A DNA stretch of 64,000 bases from B30-G6 sp964633115 (lineage in GTDB: Bacteria; Desulfobacterota; Desulfobacteria; Desulfobacterales; B30-G6), in the NCBI GenBank assembly GCA_964633115.1, contig CAZWEO010000001.1, forward strand, positions 62,001 to 126,000. The letters run 5' to 3'. A program made the translations under genes and the position numbers. Positions within the stretch are counted from its first letter, which is position 1. Each line of letters opens with the position of its first letter. Shown here piece by piece: positions 1 to 8,387 of this stretch. Under the pieces are notes generated by a model. It searched no databases and had not been told where the DNA came from. It worked only from the letters and a program-made list of their open reading frames with translations.

Positions 1-374
1 CCTATATCCTCTTTATGGTCTTCCCGATATACAATGTCATGGAGAGTCTGGACCGCAATCAGCTTGATGCAGCCCGCGATCTGGGTGCATCCTGGTTGCG
101 TATTCACCGTAAAATCGTGATACCGTATGCCAAACCCGGCATCGCCGTGGGCTGCACCATGACCTTCATGCTGGCTGCCGGTACCGTTGCAGCCCCGCAG
201 CTTTTGGGCAGCCCCAGCAGTTTTTGGTTCACCCAGGTCATCAACACCAATTTTGAGACTGCCAACTGGAATCAGGGGGCGGCCTATGCAACGCTCTTGA
301 TGCTGCTGTGCATGATTTTTATGTTTATTATGCTTAAATTATTCAAGGTCGGTCTGAAAGAGCTTACCCAATGA
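1..374 (+). CDS. ABC transporter permease, PotB-like (3' part only)
   Basis: C-terminal part of an inner-membrane permease; the reading frame is open to the left edge, so the start lies outside the window. The EAA loop that docks on the ATPase is present (LDAARDLGASWLRIHRKIVIP region, about 20-40 residues into the visible part), followed by two hydrophobic segments and a short basic tail. The protein resembles the first permease of spermidine/putrescine-type importers (PotB family). Its stop overlaps the start of the next permease by 4 bases (ATGA), so the two are translationally coupled. The substrate cannot be told from this fragment; polyamine is an inference from the family. Confidence 0.85.
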   Translation, partial: YILFMVFPIYNVMESLDRNQLDAARDLGASWLRIHRKIVIPYAKPGIAVGCTMTFMLAAGTVAAPQLLGSPSSFWFTQVINTNFETANWNQGAAYATLLMLLCMIFMFIMLKLFKVGLKELTQ

Positions 375-1174
375 AATCATCCAAATCTATTTTCGGAATG
401 GTTATCGGTGGTTATCTGGCCCTGTTTTTTGCCTATATGTTTTTGCCACTGATTTTTATGACGATTATCGCCTTCAATGCCAATTCCGTCCCCCAGATAT
501 CGCCCTGGAAGGGGTTCACATTCATGTGGTTCGGAGAACTGGCCAAGGATGAGCAGATGTGGCATGCCCTGCTAAACAGCTTCATCGTTGCGTTCTCGGT
601 GGTTGCGATATCGGTACCCATGGGACTGGGGGGTGCCCTGCTACTGACGCGGCTGCAGTTCAAGGCCCGTGATTTTGTTTACGGTATTCTGGTTTCGCCC
701 ATCCTGACACCGGGCATTATTCTAGGAATTTCGACATTTTTGTTCTGGGACAGTTATATGAATGTTCCCGGTGGATTATGGACCGCCATTCTCGGCCAGT
801 CGACCTTTATCACCTCTTATTGCATGCTTCTGATTATGTCGCGCGCCCAGCGTTTTGATCTGACCCAGGAGGAGGCTGCCTTTGATCTGGGAGCAACCCA
901 TCGCCAGGTATTCTGGAAAATAACCCTTCCGTTTTTGAGACCGGCTCTGCTCTCGTCGGTGGCGCTAGCTTTTATGCAGTCATTTGATAACTACAACACC
1001 ACCCTGTTTGCTATCGGCATCGAACAGACGCTGCCGATTTATATCGGCACCAAACTGCGCAGCTTTATCAGCCCGGCCATGAACGCCCTGGCTGTGGTTT
1101 TTATCGCCTTGACGATTATAGGTGCGATTACCTATGAATTCAGACGTCGACGCGAAATAATCAAAGCAGGCTAA
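371..1174 (+). CDS. ABC transporter permease, PotC-like
   Basis: 267-residue inner-membrane permease with six predicted membrane segments, the first at about residues 8-30. The EAA motif (EEAAFDLGATHRQVFWKITLP, about residues 165-185) is the contact with the ATPase subunit. Length and pattern fit the PotC family, the second permease of spermidine/putrescine-type importers. It overlaps the upstream permease by 4 bases and is followed after 20 bases by a universal stress protein, so the three probably share a transcript. The ATPase and binding protein are not visible and presumably lie upstream, outside the window. Polyamine transport is likely but not proven by sequence. Confidence 0.87.
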   Translation: MKSSKSIFGMVIGGYLALFFAYMFLPLIFMTIIAFNANSVPQISPWKGFTFMWFGELAKDEQMWHALLNSFIVAFSVVAISVPMGLGGALLLTRLQFKARDFVYGILVSPILTPGIILGISTFLFWDSYMNVPGGLWTAILGQSTFITSYCMLLIMSRAQRFDLTQEEAAFDLGATHRQVFWKITLPFLRPALLSSVALAFMQSFDNYNTTLFAIGIEQTLPIYIGTKLRSFISPAMNALAVVFIALTIIGAITYEFRRRREIIKAG

Positions 1175-1194
1175 TATAGACAGGGGAGACGGAT

Positions 1195-1590
1195 ATGAAA
1201 TTTATGGTATGTTATGATGGTTCAAAGGAAGCCAAAAAAGCCCTGGAACTTGCCCAGGAGCACGCAAGGGTTTGGGGCGCCTCCCTGGAAGTGGTCAATT
1301 CAATCATGCGAGAAACATCGCTAAAACGTTCGTTTATCGAAAAGAAAGAACAATCTTTAGAAAATGAGAGCAAAGAACTTTTAGGTGGTAGTGACATTCC
1401 CTACAAAGTTGAACTACTCATCGATACGCTGCAACCGGGAGAACAGATGGTTCAGCATGCGGAAGCAGAGGAAATTGATCAAATATTTATCGGGATCGAA
1501 AAAACATCCAAGGTAGGCAAACTAATATTCGGGTCTACTGCTCAGCATGTAATATTAAAAGCCCCGTGCCCGGTGCTTACGGTAAAATAA
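1195..1590 (+). CDS. Universal stress protein (UspA family), single domain
   Basis: 131-residue cytoplasmic protein with one USP fold. The N-terminal strand MKFMVCYDGSKEAKKAL and the C-terminal nucleotide-binding signature (GIEKTSKVGKLIFGSTAQHV, then CPVLTVK) mark the ATP-binding subgroup. A strong ribosome site, GGGGAG, lies 6-7 bases before the ATG. It is the last gene of the transporter run and is followed by a repeat and a strong bidirectional terminator. The family is linked to stress survival, but the partner and trigger cannot be read from the sequence. Confidence 0.88.
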   Translation: MKFMVCYDGSKEAKKALELAQEHARVWGASLEVVNSIMRETSLKRSFIEKKEQSLENESKELLGGSDIPYKVELLIDTLQPGEQMVQHAEAEEIDQIFIGIEKTSKVGKLIFGSTAQHVILKAPCPVLTVK

Positions 1591-1593
1591 CGC

Positions 1594-1710
1594 GGAATAA
1601 AATCGTAGCACGATTTTGTCGAACGCGACGTTGTCGCACCAGTAAGAAAGATAAAAATTCCATGCGATTGAGGCTCCACACTTTGCCATAAAGGGGAATT
1701 CAAATTTAAA
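1594..1710 (-). repeat. Dispersed intergenic repeat, family A, copy 1 (inverted orientation)
   Basis: Read on the minus strand it starts with TTTAAATTTGAATTCCCC (plus-strand 1693-1710) and ends with a small hairpin AAAATCGT-loop-ACGATTTT (1599-1617). A second hairpin, GCGAC-GTT-GTCGC, lies next to it. The same ordered parts are seen at about 10822-10950 and 36645-36772 in plus orientation, and a shortened form lies at 17471-17518. It sits directly after the USP stop codon. No open frame of interest is inside. Confidence 0.75.
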
Positions 1711-1712
1711 GG

Positions 1713-1748
1713 CTTTTTAGAAGTGGTTTTGAAACCACTTCTAAAAAG
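1713..1748. terminator. Strong bidirectional hairpin terminator
   Basis: Perfect inverted repeat with 17-base arms, CTTTTTAGAAGTGGTTT at 1713-1729 and its complement at 1732-1748, with a two-base loop. T-runs are built into the arms on both strands. It lies between the convergent USP gene (plus, ends 1590) and GHMP kinase gene (minus, ends 1768) and can serve both. Confidence 0.8.
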
Positions 1749-1767
1749 TTTAAAACCACAGGTTTCT

Positions 1768-2700
1768 TTATTTACCGATTTCAGCTTTAATCGTTTGATA
1801 CCCATCTTCAATAAAAGCCGCGGCCACCTTTTCCTGGGTGTCCTCGTCGGGTACCAGGGCCGACATGTACCCCCCCCGCCCACCGCCGGTCACCTTGGCA
1901 CCCAAAGCGCCCAAGGATATGGCCCGCTCGCAGAGGTCCACCAGAATTTCATGGGAAAGACCCATTTCGATAAGGATGCTGTGGTTGGCGGTCATAATCT
2001 CTCCGACCTTTTCGAGATCGTAGGCTTCCAGCGCCTTCTTCATCTCGGCACCCTGACTTTTGATTTTTTCCATCCGTGAGGCGAACAGATCCGGATCACG
2101 TTCCAACTCTTTTTCGACATATATATCCAGCTTGGAGGTGTCGGCGGTGATACCGCTGTTGCCCAGAACCACCCGGATCGGTTCCTTGATCTTGATTTGT
2201 TCGAAATGTTTTTCCTTGTCTTTAATCCAGTATTTAATCAACCCGCCGTAGGTGGAAGCGGTATTATCGACCCCGCTGGGGATGCCATGATAGGCGAACT
2301 CACCTTCCCAGCCCACATGATTGATCTGTTCGATGGCGTATCCCATATCGAATTCATCATTAAGAGCGCGGGCCAATGAAACACAACTGGCTGCGCTGGC
2401 ACCAACGCCACTGCCGGCCAGCAAGTCGCCCCCATAGGTGATCTTTAAGGGAGTTTTTTTAACATCGATCTCCATCACTTCCAGAATATGATTGATGGAA
2501 TCAACCTGTTGATGCTTCTTTTTATCTTTATATCCTGGGACTTCCATACGATTGTCTTCCAGGGTCCACCCCTCACCATCGGTTTTTTCCACCACCGCTT
2601 CGGTCACATAGGGCAGTGCCGACACAATGGCGGGCACTTCCCGCAACACGAACTGGTCTCCAATCAAGATTGTTTTTCCAAATGCTGTACCGCTTCCCAT
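1768..2700 (-). CDS. GHMP-family kinase, mevalonate-kinase-like (paralogue 1)
   Basis: 310-residue cytoplasmic GHMP kinase. Visible motifs are the N-terminal FGKTILIGDQ, the glycine-rich phosphate loop GSGVGASAAS (about residues 100-110), HGIPSGVDNT with the catalytic-type Asp (about 137-147), and the C-terminal KVTGGGRGGYM (about 280-290). The order and the PSG-D-N motif match mevalonate kinases best. However, the usual GEH of motif 1 is GDQ here, so the substrate may differ. No other mevalonate-pathway gene is in the window. A near-identical paralogue lies at 5318-6253. The start is firm: AAGGAG stands 6 bases before the ATG. Other readings are a sugar or other small-molecule kinase of the same superfamily. 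Confidence 0.8.
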   Translation of the reverse strand: MGSGTAFGKTILIGDQFVLREVPAIVSALPYVTEAVVEKTDGEGWTLEDNRMEVPGYKDKKKHQQVDSINHILEVMEIDVKKTPLKITYGGDLLAGSGVGASAASCVSLARALNDEFDMGYAIEQINHVGWEGEFAYHGIPSGVDNTASTYGGLIKYWIKDKEKHFEQIKIKEPIRVVLGNSGITADTSKLDIYVEKELERDPDLFASRMEKIKSQGAEMKKALEAYDLEKVGEIMTANHSILIEMGLSHEILVDLCERAISLGALGAKVTGGGRGGYMSALVPDEDTQEKVAAAFIEDGYQTIKAEIGK

Positions 2701-2807
2701 GGTCGTCTCCTTAATATTGGTTTTAGGTGTTCGGTTTTAATTTTTAAGTCCAATGACTTATTGTAAACACGCCCATTATATTAAAATCATATATTCTCAA
2801 TATGGGT

Positions 2808-2927
2808 GGCTTTATAAAAAGTTCAAATTCAAGGCGTAGTGCATTCCGCAAACGTGAGGTGTACTGGTTGTACGTTGAATGGTTGCGGAATGTATTAGAA
2901 CGCCGAAGTTGGGCTTTTTAGGAAGCC
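2808..2927. repeat. Dispersed long-hairpin repeat, family B, copy 1
   Basis: A roughly 120-base element that can fold on itself. The outer arms are GGCTTTATAAAAAG (2808-2821) and CTTTTTAGGAAGCC (2914-2927), and the inner arms are GCATTCCGCAA (2841-2851) and TTGCGGAATG (2883-2892). The innermost part has GTAC on both sides of a small loop. The right end overlaps the last codons of the DHH gene (stop at 2918-2920), so the element supplies the end of that reading frame. A related copy is at 39682-39791. It probably also acts as a transcription terminator or mRNA 3' stabiliser for the minus-strand gene. Confidence 0.7.
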
Positions 2928-4126
2928 ATCAAAATTTTTTCCATCTCCGTGATCAATGCCTCCTCTTTGCCGATGGCCAACGTCGTGGCAGCAGTAAGGC
3001 TGTGACAAGCATCTGAAAAGCCTCCCAGCTTACCCGTTGCTTCGGGAAGAAAGGTATCCAGTCCCGGCATGCGGCCGGCCCGTATTTCCTCCTCCACCTT
3101 TACGGGTGCGCGCATGCTTACCTTGACTTCATTGAAGGTAATGGCGCCAAACCCGGGTATCTTATTGGGAATAACTTGAAAGCCGGCGATATATTTATTC
3201 GGATCAAACCCTTCGGTTTCCTTATAGGCATCACAAAAAGCGCCGATCATCTTAACCCCCATGGGGTTAAAGCGCTCCTGAACATGGAACCATTGAATAT
3301 GTTCGCTGTGTTCAATTTCACCTCGCCGGATTTTTTGAATCTGATCCTCGAAAATTTTGTTTTGAATATCACGCAGATCCTGCAACATCTGATCCGATTC
3401 GGGGGTTGTCCCCGCCAGACAGACTTGGATTCCTATATCAGGACCATCCTGGTAATATCCAGCGGCCCCCAGGGTATCCAAATAGAACCCCAATTCATCG
3501 CAAGGAACCGGTCCTTTATCGGTTAGCAAAAAGTATTCCTCACCCGTATCATGTTCCCGAATCTCCAATAATCCCTGCTGTTGGGTCTCCAATGCAACCT
3601 CACGGTTCTGTGTGGCCAGACGACCGTTTAAAAAGAACCGGTCACCCACTGCGCCAATGGTAGCAATATAAGCCAGATCTCTATTGGCAGGGTCCATTGT
3701 GGTTGCAAATAGATAACAAGTCGTAGAAGCGGTGATATCAAGATCACCTTTCAGACCGAACAATTCCGGGTCCAAATTGTGCACCATAGGATCGGTGGCA
3801 GGGCTGGCCTTATGATGATCCAGTATCAGAGTAAGATTTTTCCCCCTGTTCAGGTCCGAAATCATGGGTGCAATGCGACCAGCAAAATCGGTGAATACAA
3901 TCAGTTTTCCTTGTTGATTGAACACCCTTTTTAGAACCGCTGGATACGGTTTTTCAAGGCAGTAGCGCTTGACGTCAAATCCTTCACGTTCAAACGTGCG
4001 AGTCAGAATCGCGCCGGACGTAAGACCGTCCGAGTCGTTGTGGTGGAACAACTGTATGGTTTTTTCGGGCCACTTTTTCACCTTTTGGATGGCCTTTTCC
4101 ATGGCCTCGATTAATTGAGCTCGCAT
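2918..4126 (-). CDS. DHH-family phosphoesterase (RecJ/archaeal GAN-like)
   Basis: Cytoplasmic metal-dependent phosphoesterase of about 402 residues. The N-terminal DHH domain shows HHNDSDG (about residue 30), TDFAG (about 80) and DHHK (about 104), which bind the two metals. The C-terminal GGFSDACHSLTAA stretch corresponds to the GG-x-x-x-H substrate-binding motif of DHHA1 domains. Overall it resembles the compact DHH exonuclease-like proteins of archaea more than full-length RecJ. An ATG at 4141 is in frame, but the AGGAG that best fits as ribosome site lies between it and the ATG at 4126, so 4126 is preferred. The substrate (single-stranded DNA, oligoribonucleotide or small phosphodiester) is not decided by sequence. 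Confidence 0.8.
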   Translation of the reverse strand: MRAQLIEAMEKAIQKVKKWPEKTIQLFHHNDSDGLTSGAILTRTFEREGFDVKRYCLEKPYPAVLKRVFNQQGKLIVFTDFAGRIAPMISDLNRGKNLTLILDHHKASPATDPMVHNLDPELFGLKGDLDITASTTCYLFATTMDPANRDLAYIATIGAVGDRFFLNGRLATQNREVALETQQQGLLEIREHDTGEEYFLLTDKGPVPCDELGFYLDTLGAAGYYQDGPDIGIQVCLAGTTPESDQMLQDLRDIQNKIFEDQIQKIRRGEIEHSEHIQWFHVQERFNPMGVKMIGAFCDAYKETEGFDPNKYIAGFQVIPNKIPGFGAITFNEVKVSMRAPVKVEEEIRAGRMPGLDTFLPEATGKLGGFSDACHSLTAATTLAIGKEEALITEMEKILMAS

Positions 4127-4435
4127 CTGACTTCTCCTCATGCTTTCAGGTGGCTATCCCCCCATAAAACGAACCTCTGCAGGCCGATAATACAATTCGT
4201 TTTGAGTTATGTGGATAACCAGACATTTAAAAAATGGATACAGATTTTGCGTTTACTAATTTATTCAATTGAATCGCTCCCCTTAACCAACCCTCTATTC
4301 AAAGTCAATCCATTATTGACATTGGCAGATGAAAACATAAATGATATATAACGAAATGATTTTATAGATCTAAATCCATATTCTGACAACCCATATAATA
4401 CCATTAATTACGGGACGGATAGGAGCCAAAACCTT
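4127..4435. other. Intergenic region between divergent genes
   Basis: AT-rich spacer between the minus-strand DHH gene and the plus-strand HAD gene; it must hold both promoters. A TTGACA hexamer at 4316-4321 is a possible -35 element for the HAD gene, with only a poor -10 match after it. An exact DnaA-box sequence (TTATCCACA on the minus strand, 4210-4218) is isolated and may be chance. No small gene or RNA structure recognised. Confidence 0.4.
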
Positions 4436-5224
4436 ATGAAACCCTTCCAGCAATTTCCGCGCAAATGTCGTTCCAAGATTCATTTCGTCCTCACCGACAT
4501 CGATGACACCCTGACCTTCTCAGGGAGACTGCCCGCAGTCGTTTTTGCATCCATGGAACGTCTTCAGCAAAATAGCATTCAGGTTATTCCGATTACCGGC
4601 AGACCCGCCGGGTGGTGCGATCATATTGCCCGCATGTGGCCTGTGGCCGGTGTCGTGGGCGAAAACGGAGCTTTCTATTTTCGATACGATGAGGACAGAA
4701 AAAAAATGCTGCGCCAATACTTCATTCCGGAAGAACGGCGACAGGAGGATCGCCGAAAACTTGAAGCCTTAAAAATAGAGATCCTGCAGAAAGTACCCGG
4801 GTCACAGGTCTCTGCCGACCAGGCCTATCGGGAAGCAGATCTGGCCATCGATTTTTGTGAGGACGTCCCTTCATTACCACAGGCTTCCATCGATAAAATT
4901 GTGACCCTGTTCACCCGGGCTGGCGCCCAAGCCAAGGTAAGCTCCATCCATGTAAACGGATGGTTTGGAAATTATGATAAGTTGACCATGACCCAAATTT
5001 TTTTTGATGACGTTTTTAATCTGTCACTTGATGTACACAAAGAACAGGTTATCTACATCGGGGATTCGCCCAATGACTGTCCCATGTTCGCTTTTTTTCC
5101 CCATTCCGTGGGTGTTGCCAACATCCTTGATTTCAAGGGGCGCATAGAAGTTGAACCCGCCTGGATCACCACAAAAAGCGGTGGATTCGGATTCGCCGAA
5201 ATGGCTGAATTCCTTGTTTCTTGA
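4436..5224 (+). CDS. HAD-superfamily phosphatase (subclass IIB)
   Basis: 262-residue cytoplasmic phosphatase. Motif I is TDIDDTLT (about residues 21-28, first Asp the nucleophile), motif II is PITGRP, and motif IV is GDSPNDCPMF (about 208-217). The large cap between motifs II and III fits the C2/IIB type, which includes mannosyl-3-phosphoglycerate and sucrose/trehalose-phosphate phosphatases. A TAGGAG ribosome site precedes the ATG. It lies divergent from the DHH gene and convergent with the second GHMP kinase. A sugar-phosphate substrate is likely from the family, but which one is unknown. Confidence 0.82.
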   Translation: MKPFQQFPRKCRSKIHFVLTDIDDTLTFSGRLPAVVFASMERLQQNSIQVIPITGRPAGWCDHIARMWPVAGVVGENGAFYFRYDEDRKKMLRQYFIPEERRQEDRRKLEALKIEILQKVPGSQVSADQAYREADLAIDFCEDVPSLPQASIDKIVTLFTRAGAQAKVSSIHVNGWFGNYDKLTMTQIFFDDVFNLSLDVHKEQVIYIGDSPNDCPMFAFFPHSVGVANILDFKGRIEVEPAWITTKSGGFGFAEMAEFLVS

Positions 5225-5317
5225 TGTCCGGATCATAAACGGCCGCACGGCATGTATCGGGCATATCGATCATCGCAGCTTCAAACTCTTTTCCGACAAG
5301 TACGATGCTATCGAGTG

Positions 5318-6253
5318 TTAATTCCCGCCAACGGTTGCCCGAATAACTTTATATCCCTTTGCTGCTACTGCCGAAGCGACTTTTTCCTGCAAGGCCTTGC
5401 CGGGTGTCAGGGCAATCATATAACCGCCACGCCCTCCGCCGGTTACCTTGGCGCCCAGTGCGCCCTCTGACAACGTCAACTCGCATATTTCCACCAGGAT
5501 TTCATGGGAAAGCCCCATGTCGATGAGAATCTTATGATTTTCGGTCATTAATACGCCGACACTTTCCAGATCATCCGCCTCAAAAGCTTTCTTCATATCG
5601 TGGGACTGTTTGGCTATGGTTTCTATCCGTAGTGCAAAAAGCGCCGGGTCTTCCTCTTTCAATTGGGCAACATACCCCCCCAGCTTGGATGTGTCCGCCG
5701 TGATACCGCTGTTGGCCAAAACGATTTGTATGGGGTTTTGGATTTCAAGTCTCTCAAAACTCTTTTGATCATTTTGAACCTGATAGAACAAAATTCCGCC
5801 ATAAGTGGATGCGGTGTTATCGACACCACTGGGAGTTCCGTGATAGGCAAATTCTCCTTCCCAACCCACATGATTGATCTGCTCTAGAGAGTACCCCAGA
5901 TTGAATTCAGCGTCGATAGCCCGGGCCAGGGAGACACAACTGGCGGCGCTGGCTCCCACCCCGCTTCCTGCCAGCAGATCGCCGCCATAGGTAATCTTAA
6001 TGGGTGTCTCTTTTACATCTATATCCATTACTTCCAGAATCCGGTTGATTGAGTCGACCTGTTGCTCTTTTTTCTTGGCTTTGTAACCTGGTACCTCCAT
6101 TCGGTTGTCCTCCAGTACCCAACCCTCTCCGTCAATCCTTTCCACCTTCGCTATCGTCATAAAGGAAAGGGAGGACACAATTGCAGGTACACCCCGCAAT
6201 ACGAATTGATCGCCGACAAATATCGTTTTCCCAAATCCTGATCCCTCTGCCAT
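5318..6253 (-). CDS. GHMP-family kinase, mevalonate-kinase-like (paralogue 2)
   Basis: 311-residue paralogue of the kinase at 1768-2700, with about 70% or more identity by eye. It has the same motifs: FGKTIFVGDQ, GSGVGASAAS, HGTPSGVDNT and KVTGGGRGGYM. Both copies share the unusual GDQ in place of GEH, so this is a property of the subfamily and not decay. The ATG has AAAGGA 8 bases upstream. It lies downstream of ugpC on the same strand after a 197-base gap, so it may be the last gene of that run or separately expressed. Known mevalonate kinases phosphorylate mevalonate or a related hydroxyl acid; the substrate here is unproven. Confidence 0.8.
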   Translation of the reverse strand: MAEGSGFGKTIFVGDQFVLRGVPAIVSSLSFMTIAKVERIDGEGWVLEDNRMEVPGYKAKKKEQQVDSINRILEVMDIDVKETPIKITYGGDLLAGSGVGASAASCVSLARAIDAEFNLGYSLEQINHVGWEGEFAYHGTPSGVDNTASTYGGILFYQVQNDQKSFERLEIQNPIQIVLANSGITADTSKLGGYVAQLKEEDPALFALRIETIAKQSHDMKKAFEADDLESVGVLMTENHKILIDMGLSHEILVEICELTLSEGALGAKVTGGGRGGYMIALTPGKALQEKVASAVAAKGYKVIRATVGGN

Positions 6254-6450
6254 GGCCTAATCCTTTCTGTTTATATTTTCTCCGGAAGGCGTTTAACAAT
6301 AAACTCAAGCAGCCAAACGCATTCAGATTGCAGTTGTCTTCCCGGGGAAAAAATTCTTGTCTAACGTGTTTTGGTAGCCGTAATGTTTTTCAAGGGACGG
6401 GGTTCTTTCTAACCAGCCCTGTTACTCAAGGTGTTCAGGATTAACGCGAA

Positions 6451-7533
6451 TTATTTCCCAATACGCTTACCGCTTTCTATGTCGAACAAATGTATTTTTT
6501 TGAGGGGAACGGTAAGTGATAATAGCGTGTCTTTTTTGAAATGATGAATATCAGGAAGGCGAACGGTTACCAATGAATGTTCTTCATCCAAGTGCCCGTG
6601 AACCAATGTGTCGGCACCGAGGGTTTCTACATGATCCACTTTTATGTGCATCGAACCAGTCCCTTCCTCTACGAGCTCGAAGTGTTCCGGTCTAATTCCC
6701 ATGATAATTTTTTTGCCGCCATCGCTTGGAACGGATCCATTTTCAAGTGGTAAGTGGATGTTACCATGGTACTCGATTTTCGTTCCGTCATCGCTCAACC
6801 TGGCATCAAAAAAATTCATGGCCGGAGAACCGATGAAACCGGCGACAAATTTGCTCGCAGGGTATTCATATACTTCCAGCGGTGTGCCGATCTGTTCCAC
6901 ATAACCGTCTTCCAGAATTATCAATCGGTCTCCGAGGGTCATGGCCTCGACCTGGTCGTGAGTGACATAGATGCTGGTAATCCCCAGGTTTTCGTGAAGG
7001 TTGCGGAGCTCAAGGCGCATCTGAACCCGGAGTTTGGCATCGAGATTGCTAAGCGGTTCATCAAATAGAAAGACCTTCGGTTCCCGAACTATACAGCGGC
7101 CCATGGCTACACGCTGGCGTTGACCACCTGAAAGCGCCTTGGGTTTGCGAGCCAGGAAATCCGACAACTCAAGAATCTTGGCCGCGTTTTCAACCCTTTT
7201 CCGAATTTCGGCCTTTGGCATTTTGCGTATTTTCAGGCCGTAAGCCATGTTGTTAAATACAGTCATATGAGGGTACAAGGCATAATTCTGGAAAACCATG
7301 GCAATATCGCGATCCGCTGGCTCCAGATCGTTTACAACATTGCCATTGATCGATATTTCGCCCTTGGTTATGACCTCAAGCCCGGCAATCATACGCAATG
7401 CCGTTGATTTGCCGCATCCTGAGGGGCCCAATATGGCAACGAACTCACCATCTTTAATGTCACAGCTAATACCGTGAATGACTTCATTTTTCCCGAATGA
7501 TTTGTAAACATCCTTTAAGATTACGTTGGCCAT
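6451..7533 (-). CDS. ugpC: Glycerol-3-phosphate ABC transporter ATPase UgpC
   Basis: 360-residue ATPase of the UgpC/MalK family that powers uptake of glycerol-3-phosphate or glycerophosphodiesters. It shows Walker A GPSGCGKS at 36-43, signature LSGGQ at 134-138, Walker B FLFDEP at about 155-160 and the switch His at 192 (YVTHDQ). A C-terminal OB-type regulatory domain starts at about residue 240. It is the last gene of the ugpB-ugpA-ugpE-ugpC run, 8 bases after ugpE. A TAGGAG ribosome site precedes the ATG. Only this ATPase is present for the three ugpE paralogues, so all may share it. Confidence 0.92.
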   Translation of the reverse strand: MANVILKDVYKSFGKNEVIHGISCDIKDGEFVAILGPSGCGKSTALRMIAGLEVITKGEISINGNVVNDLEPADRDIAMVFQNYALYPHMTVFNNMAYGLKIRKMPKAEIRKRVENAAKILELSDFLARKPKALSGGQRQRVAMGRCIVREPKVFLFDEPLSNLDAKLRVQMRLELRNLHENLGITSIYVTHDQVEAMTLGDRLIILEDGYVEQIGTPLEVYEYPASKFVAGFIGSPAMNFFDARLSDDGTKIEYHGNIHLPLENGSVPSDGGKKIIMGIRPEHFELVEEGTGSMHIKVDHVETLGADTLVHGHLDEEHSLVTVRLPDIHHFKKDTLLSLTVPLKKIHLFDIESGKRIGK

Positions 7534-7541
7534 AAAAACTC

Positions 7542-8387
7542 CTACTTTTCAGTTTCGATTAAACCTTTAACAAACTGGCGCTGCAGGACTAAAATGACAA
7601 CCACCGGTGGTACCATGGCTAGAATTGTAGTCGCCAGGGTTAAATTCCATTCATTGATGTCATCAGGTACGTAGAGCATGGCCTGAATCCCCATGACAAT
7701 GGTCGTCATATCTTTTTCCGTAGTTACTATCAGCGGCCAGAGATATTGATTCCAGCCGTAAATAAAAAGGATCACACACAATGCAGCAATATTGGTTCGC
7801 GACAGGGGCAGCAGCACATCAAAAAAGAAACGGATAGGACCCGCTCCGTCCACGCGTGCTGCCTCGGTGAGTTCGTCGGGTACGGTGAGGAAAAATTGCC
7901 GGAAAAGGAAAGTGGCCGTTGCAGAGGCGATCAGCGGCAAGGTCAACCCTGTATAGGTATTTAAAAGACCCAGGCGAGCCACCACAGCATAGGTGGGCAA
8001 AATACGGACCTCCACCGGCAGCATCAGGGTCATAAAAATAATCCAGAAAAAAAACATTCTGAAACGAAAGCGAAAATAAACGATGGCATAGGCCGAAAGG
8101 ATGGAGATGGAGATCTTGCCGAAAACGATACCCAGGGCCATTATCAGACTGTTCAACATCATCCTGCCGACCGGTATGCCGCCGGTTGTCGCTTTGCCTG
8201 CTTTAATTATGGTCGAATAGTTTTCGATCATATTGCTACCGAACCAGCCCTGTACGGTGGACAGTACATCCCTGACCTCGTGGGTTGAGGCCACAAACGC
8301 GATGTATATGGGAAAAAGGACCACAACCAGCCCAAAAATCAGTACGATGTGGGTTAGAGTCGTGTAAAAAGGACGATTTTCAACCAT
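7542..8387 (-). CDS. ugpE: Glycerol-3-phosphate ABC permease UgpE (copy 1, in the core operon)
   Basis: 281-residue inner-membrane permease with six membrane segments. It aligns end to end with the UgpE family as I recall it: MVENRP start, FMTLMLPVEVRILPTY in the middle, the EAA loop EAARVDGAGPIRFFFDVLLP at about 187-206, IYGWNQYLWPL, and a VKGLIETEK end. The start overlaps the ugpA stop by one base (TGATG), showing coupled translation. This copy is the one embedded between ugpA and ugpC. Two paralogues lie at 10950-11795 and 13287-14135. Confidence 0.92.
   Translation of the reverse strand: MVENRPFYTTLTHIVLIFGLVVVLFPIYIAFVASTHEVRDVLSTVQGWFGSNMIENYSTIIKAGKATTGGIPVGRMMLNSLIMALGIVFGKISISILSAYAIVYFRFRFRMFFFWIIFMTLMLPVEVRILPTYAVVARLGLLNTYTGLTLPLIASATATFLFRQFFLTVPDELTEAARVDGAGPIRFFFDVLLPLSRTNIAALCVILFIYGWNQYLWPLIVTTEKDMTTIVMGIQAMLYVPDDINEWNLTLATTILAMVPPVVVILVLQRQFVKGLIETEK

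Noticed and set aside
1723..2079. 118-residue plus-strand frame over the terminator and GHMP kinase end
   Set aside because: Starts in the terminator hairpin and continues antisense to a clear kinase gene.
4210..4218. Exact DnaA box TTATCCACA (minus strand)
   Set aside because: Isolated in an ordinary promoter gap; one such 9-mer is expected by chance about every 130 kb per exact sequence on both strands.
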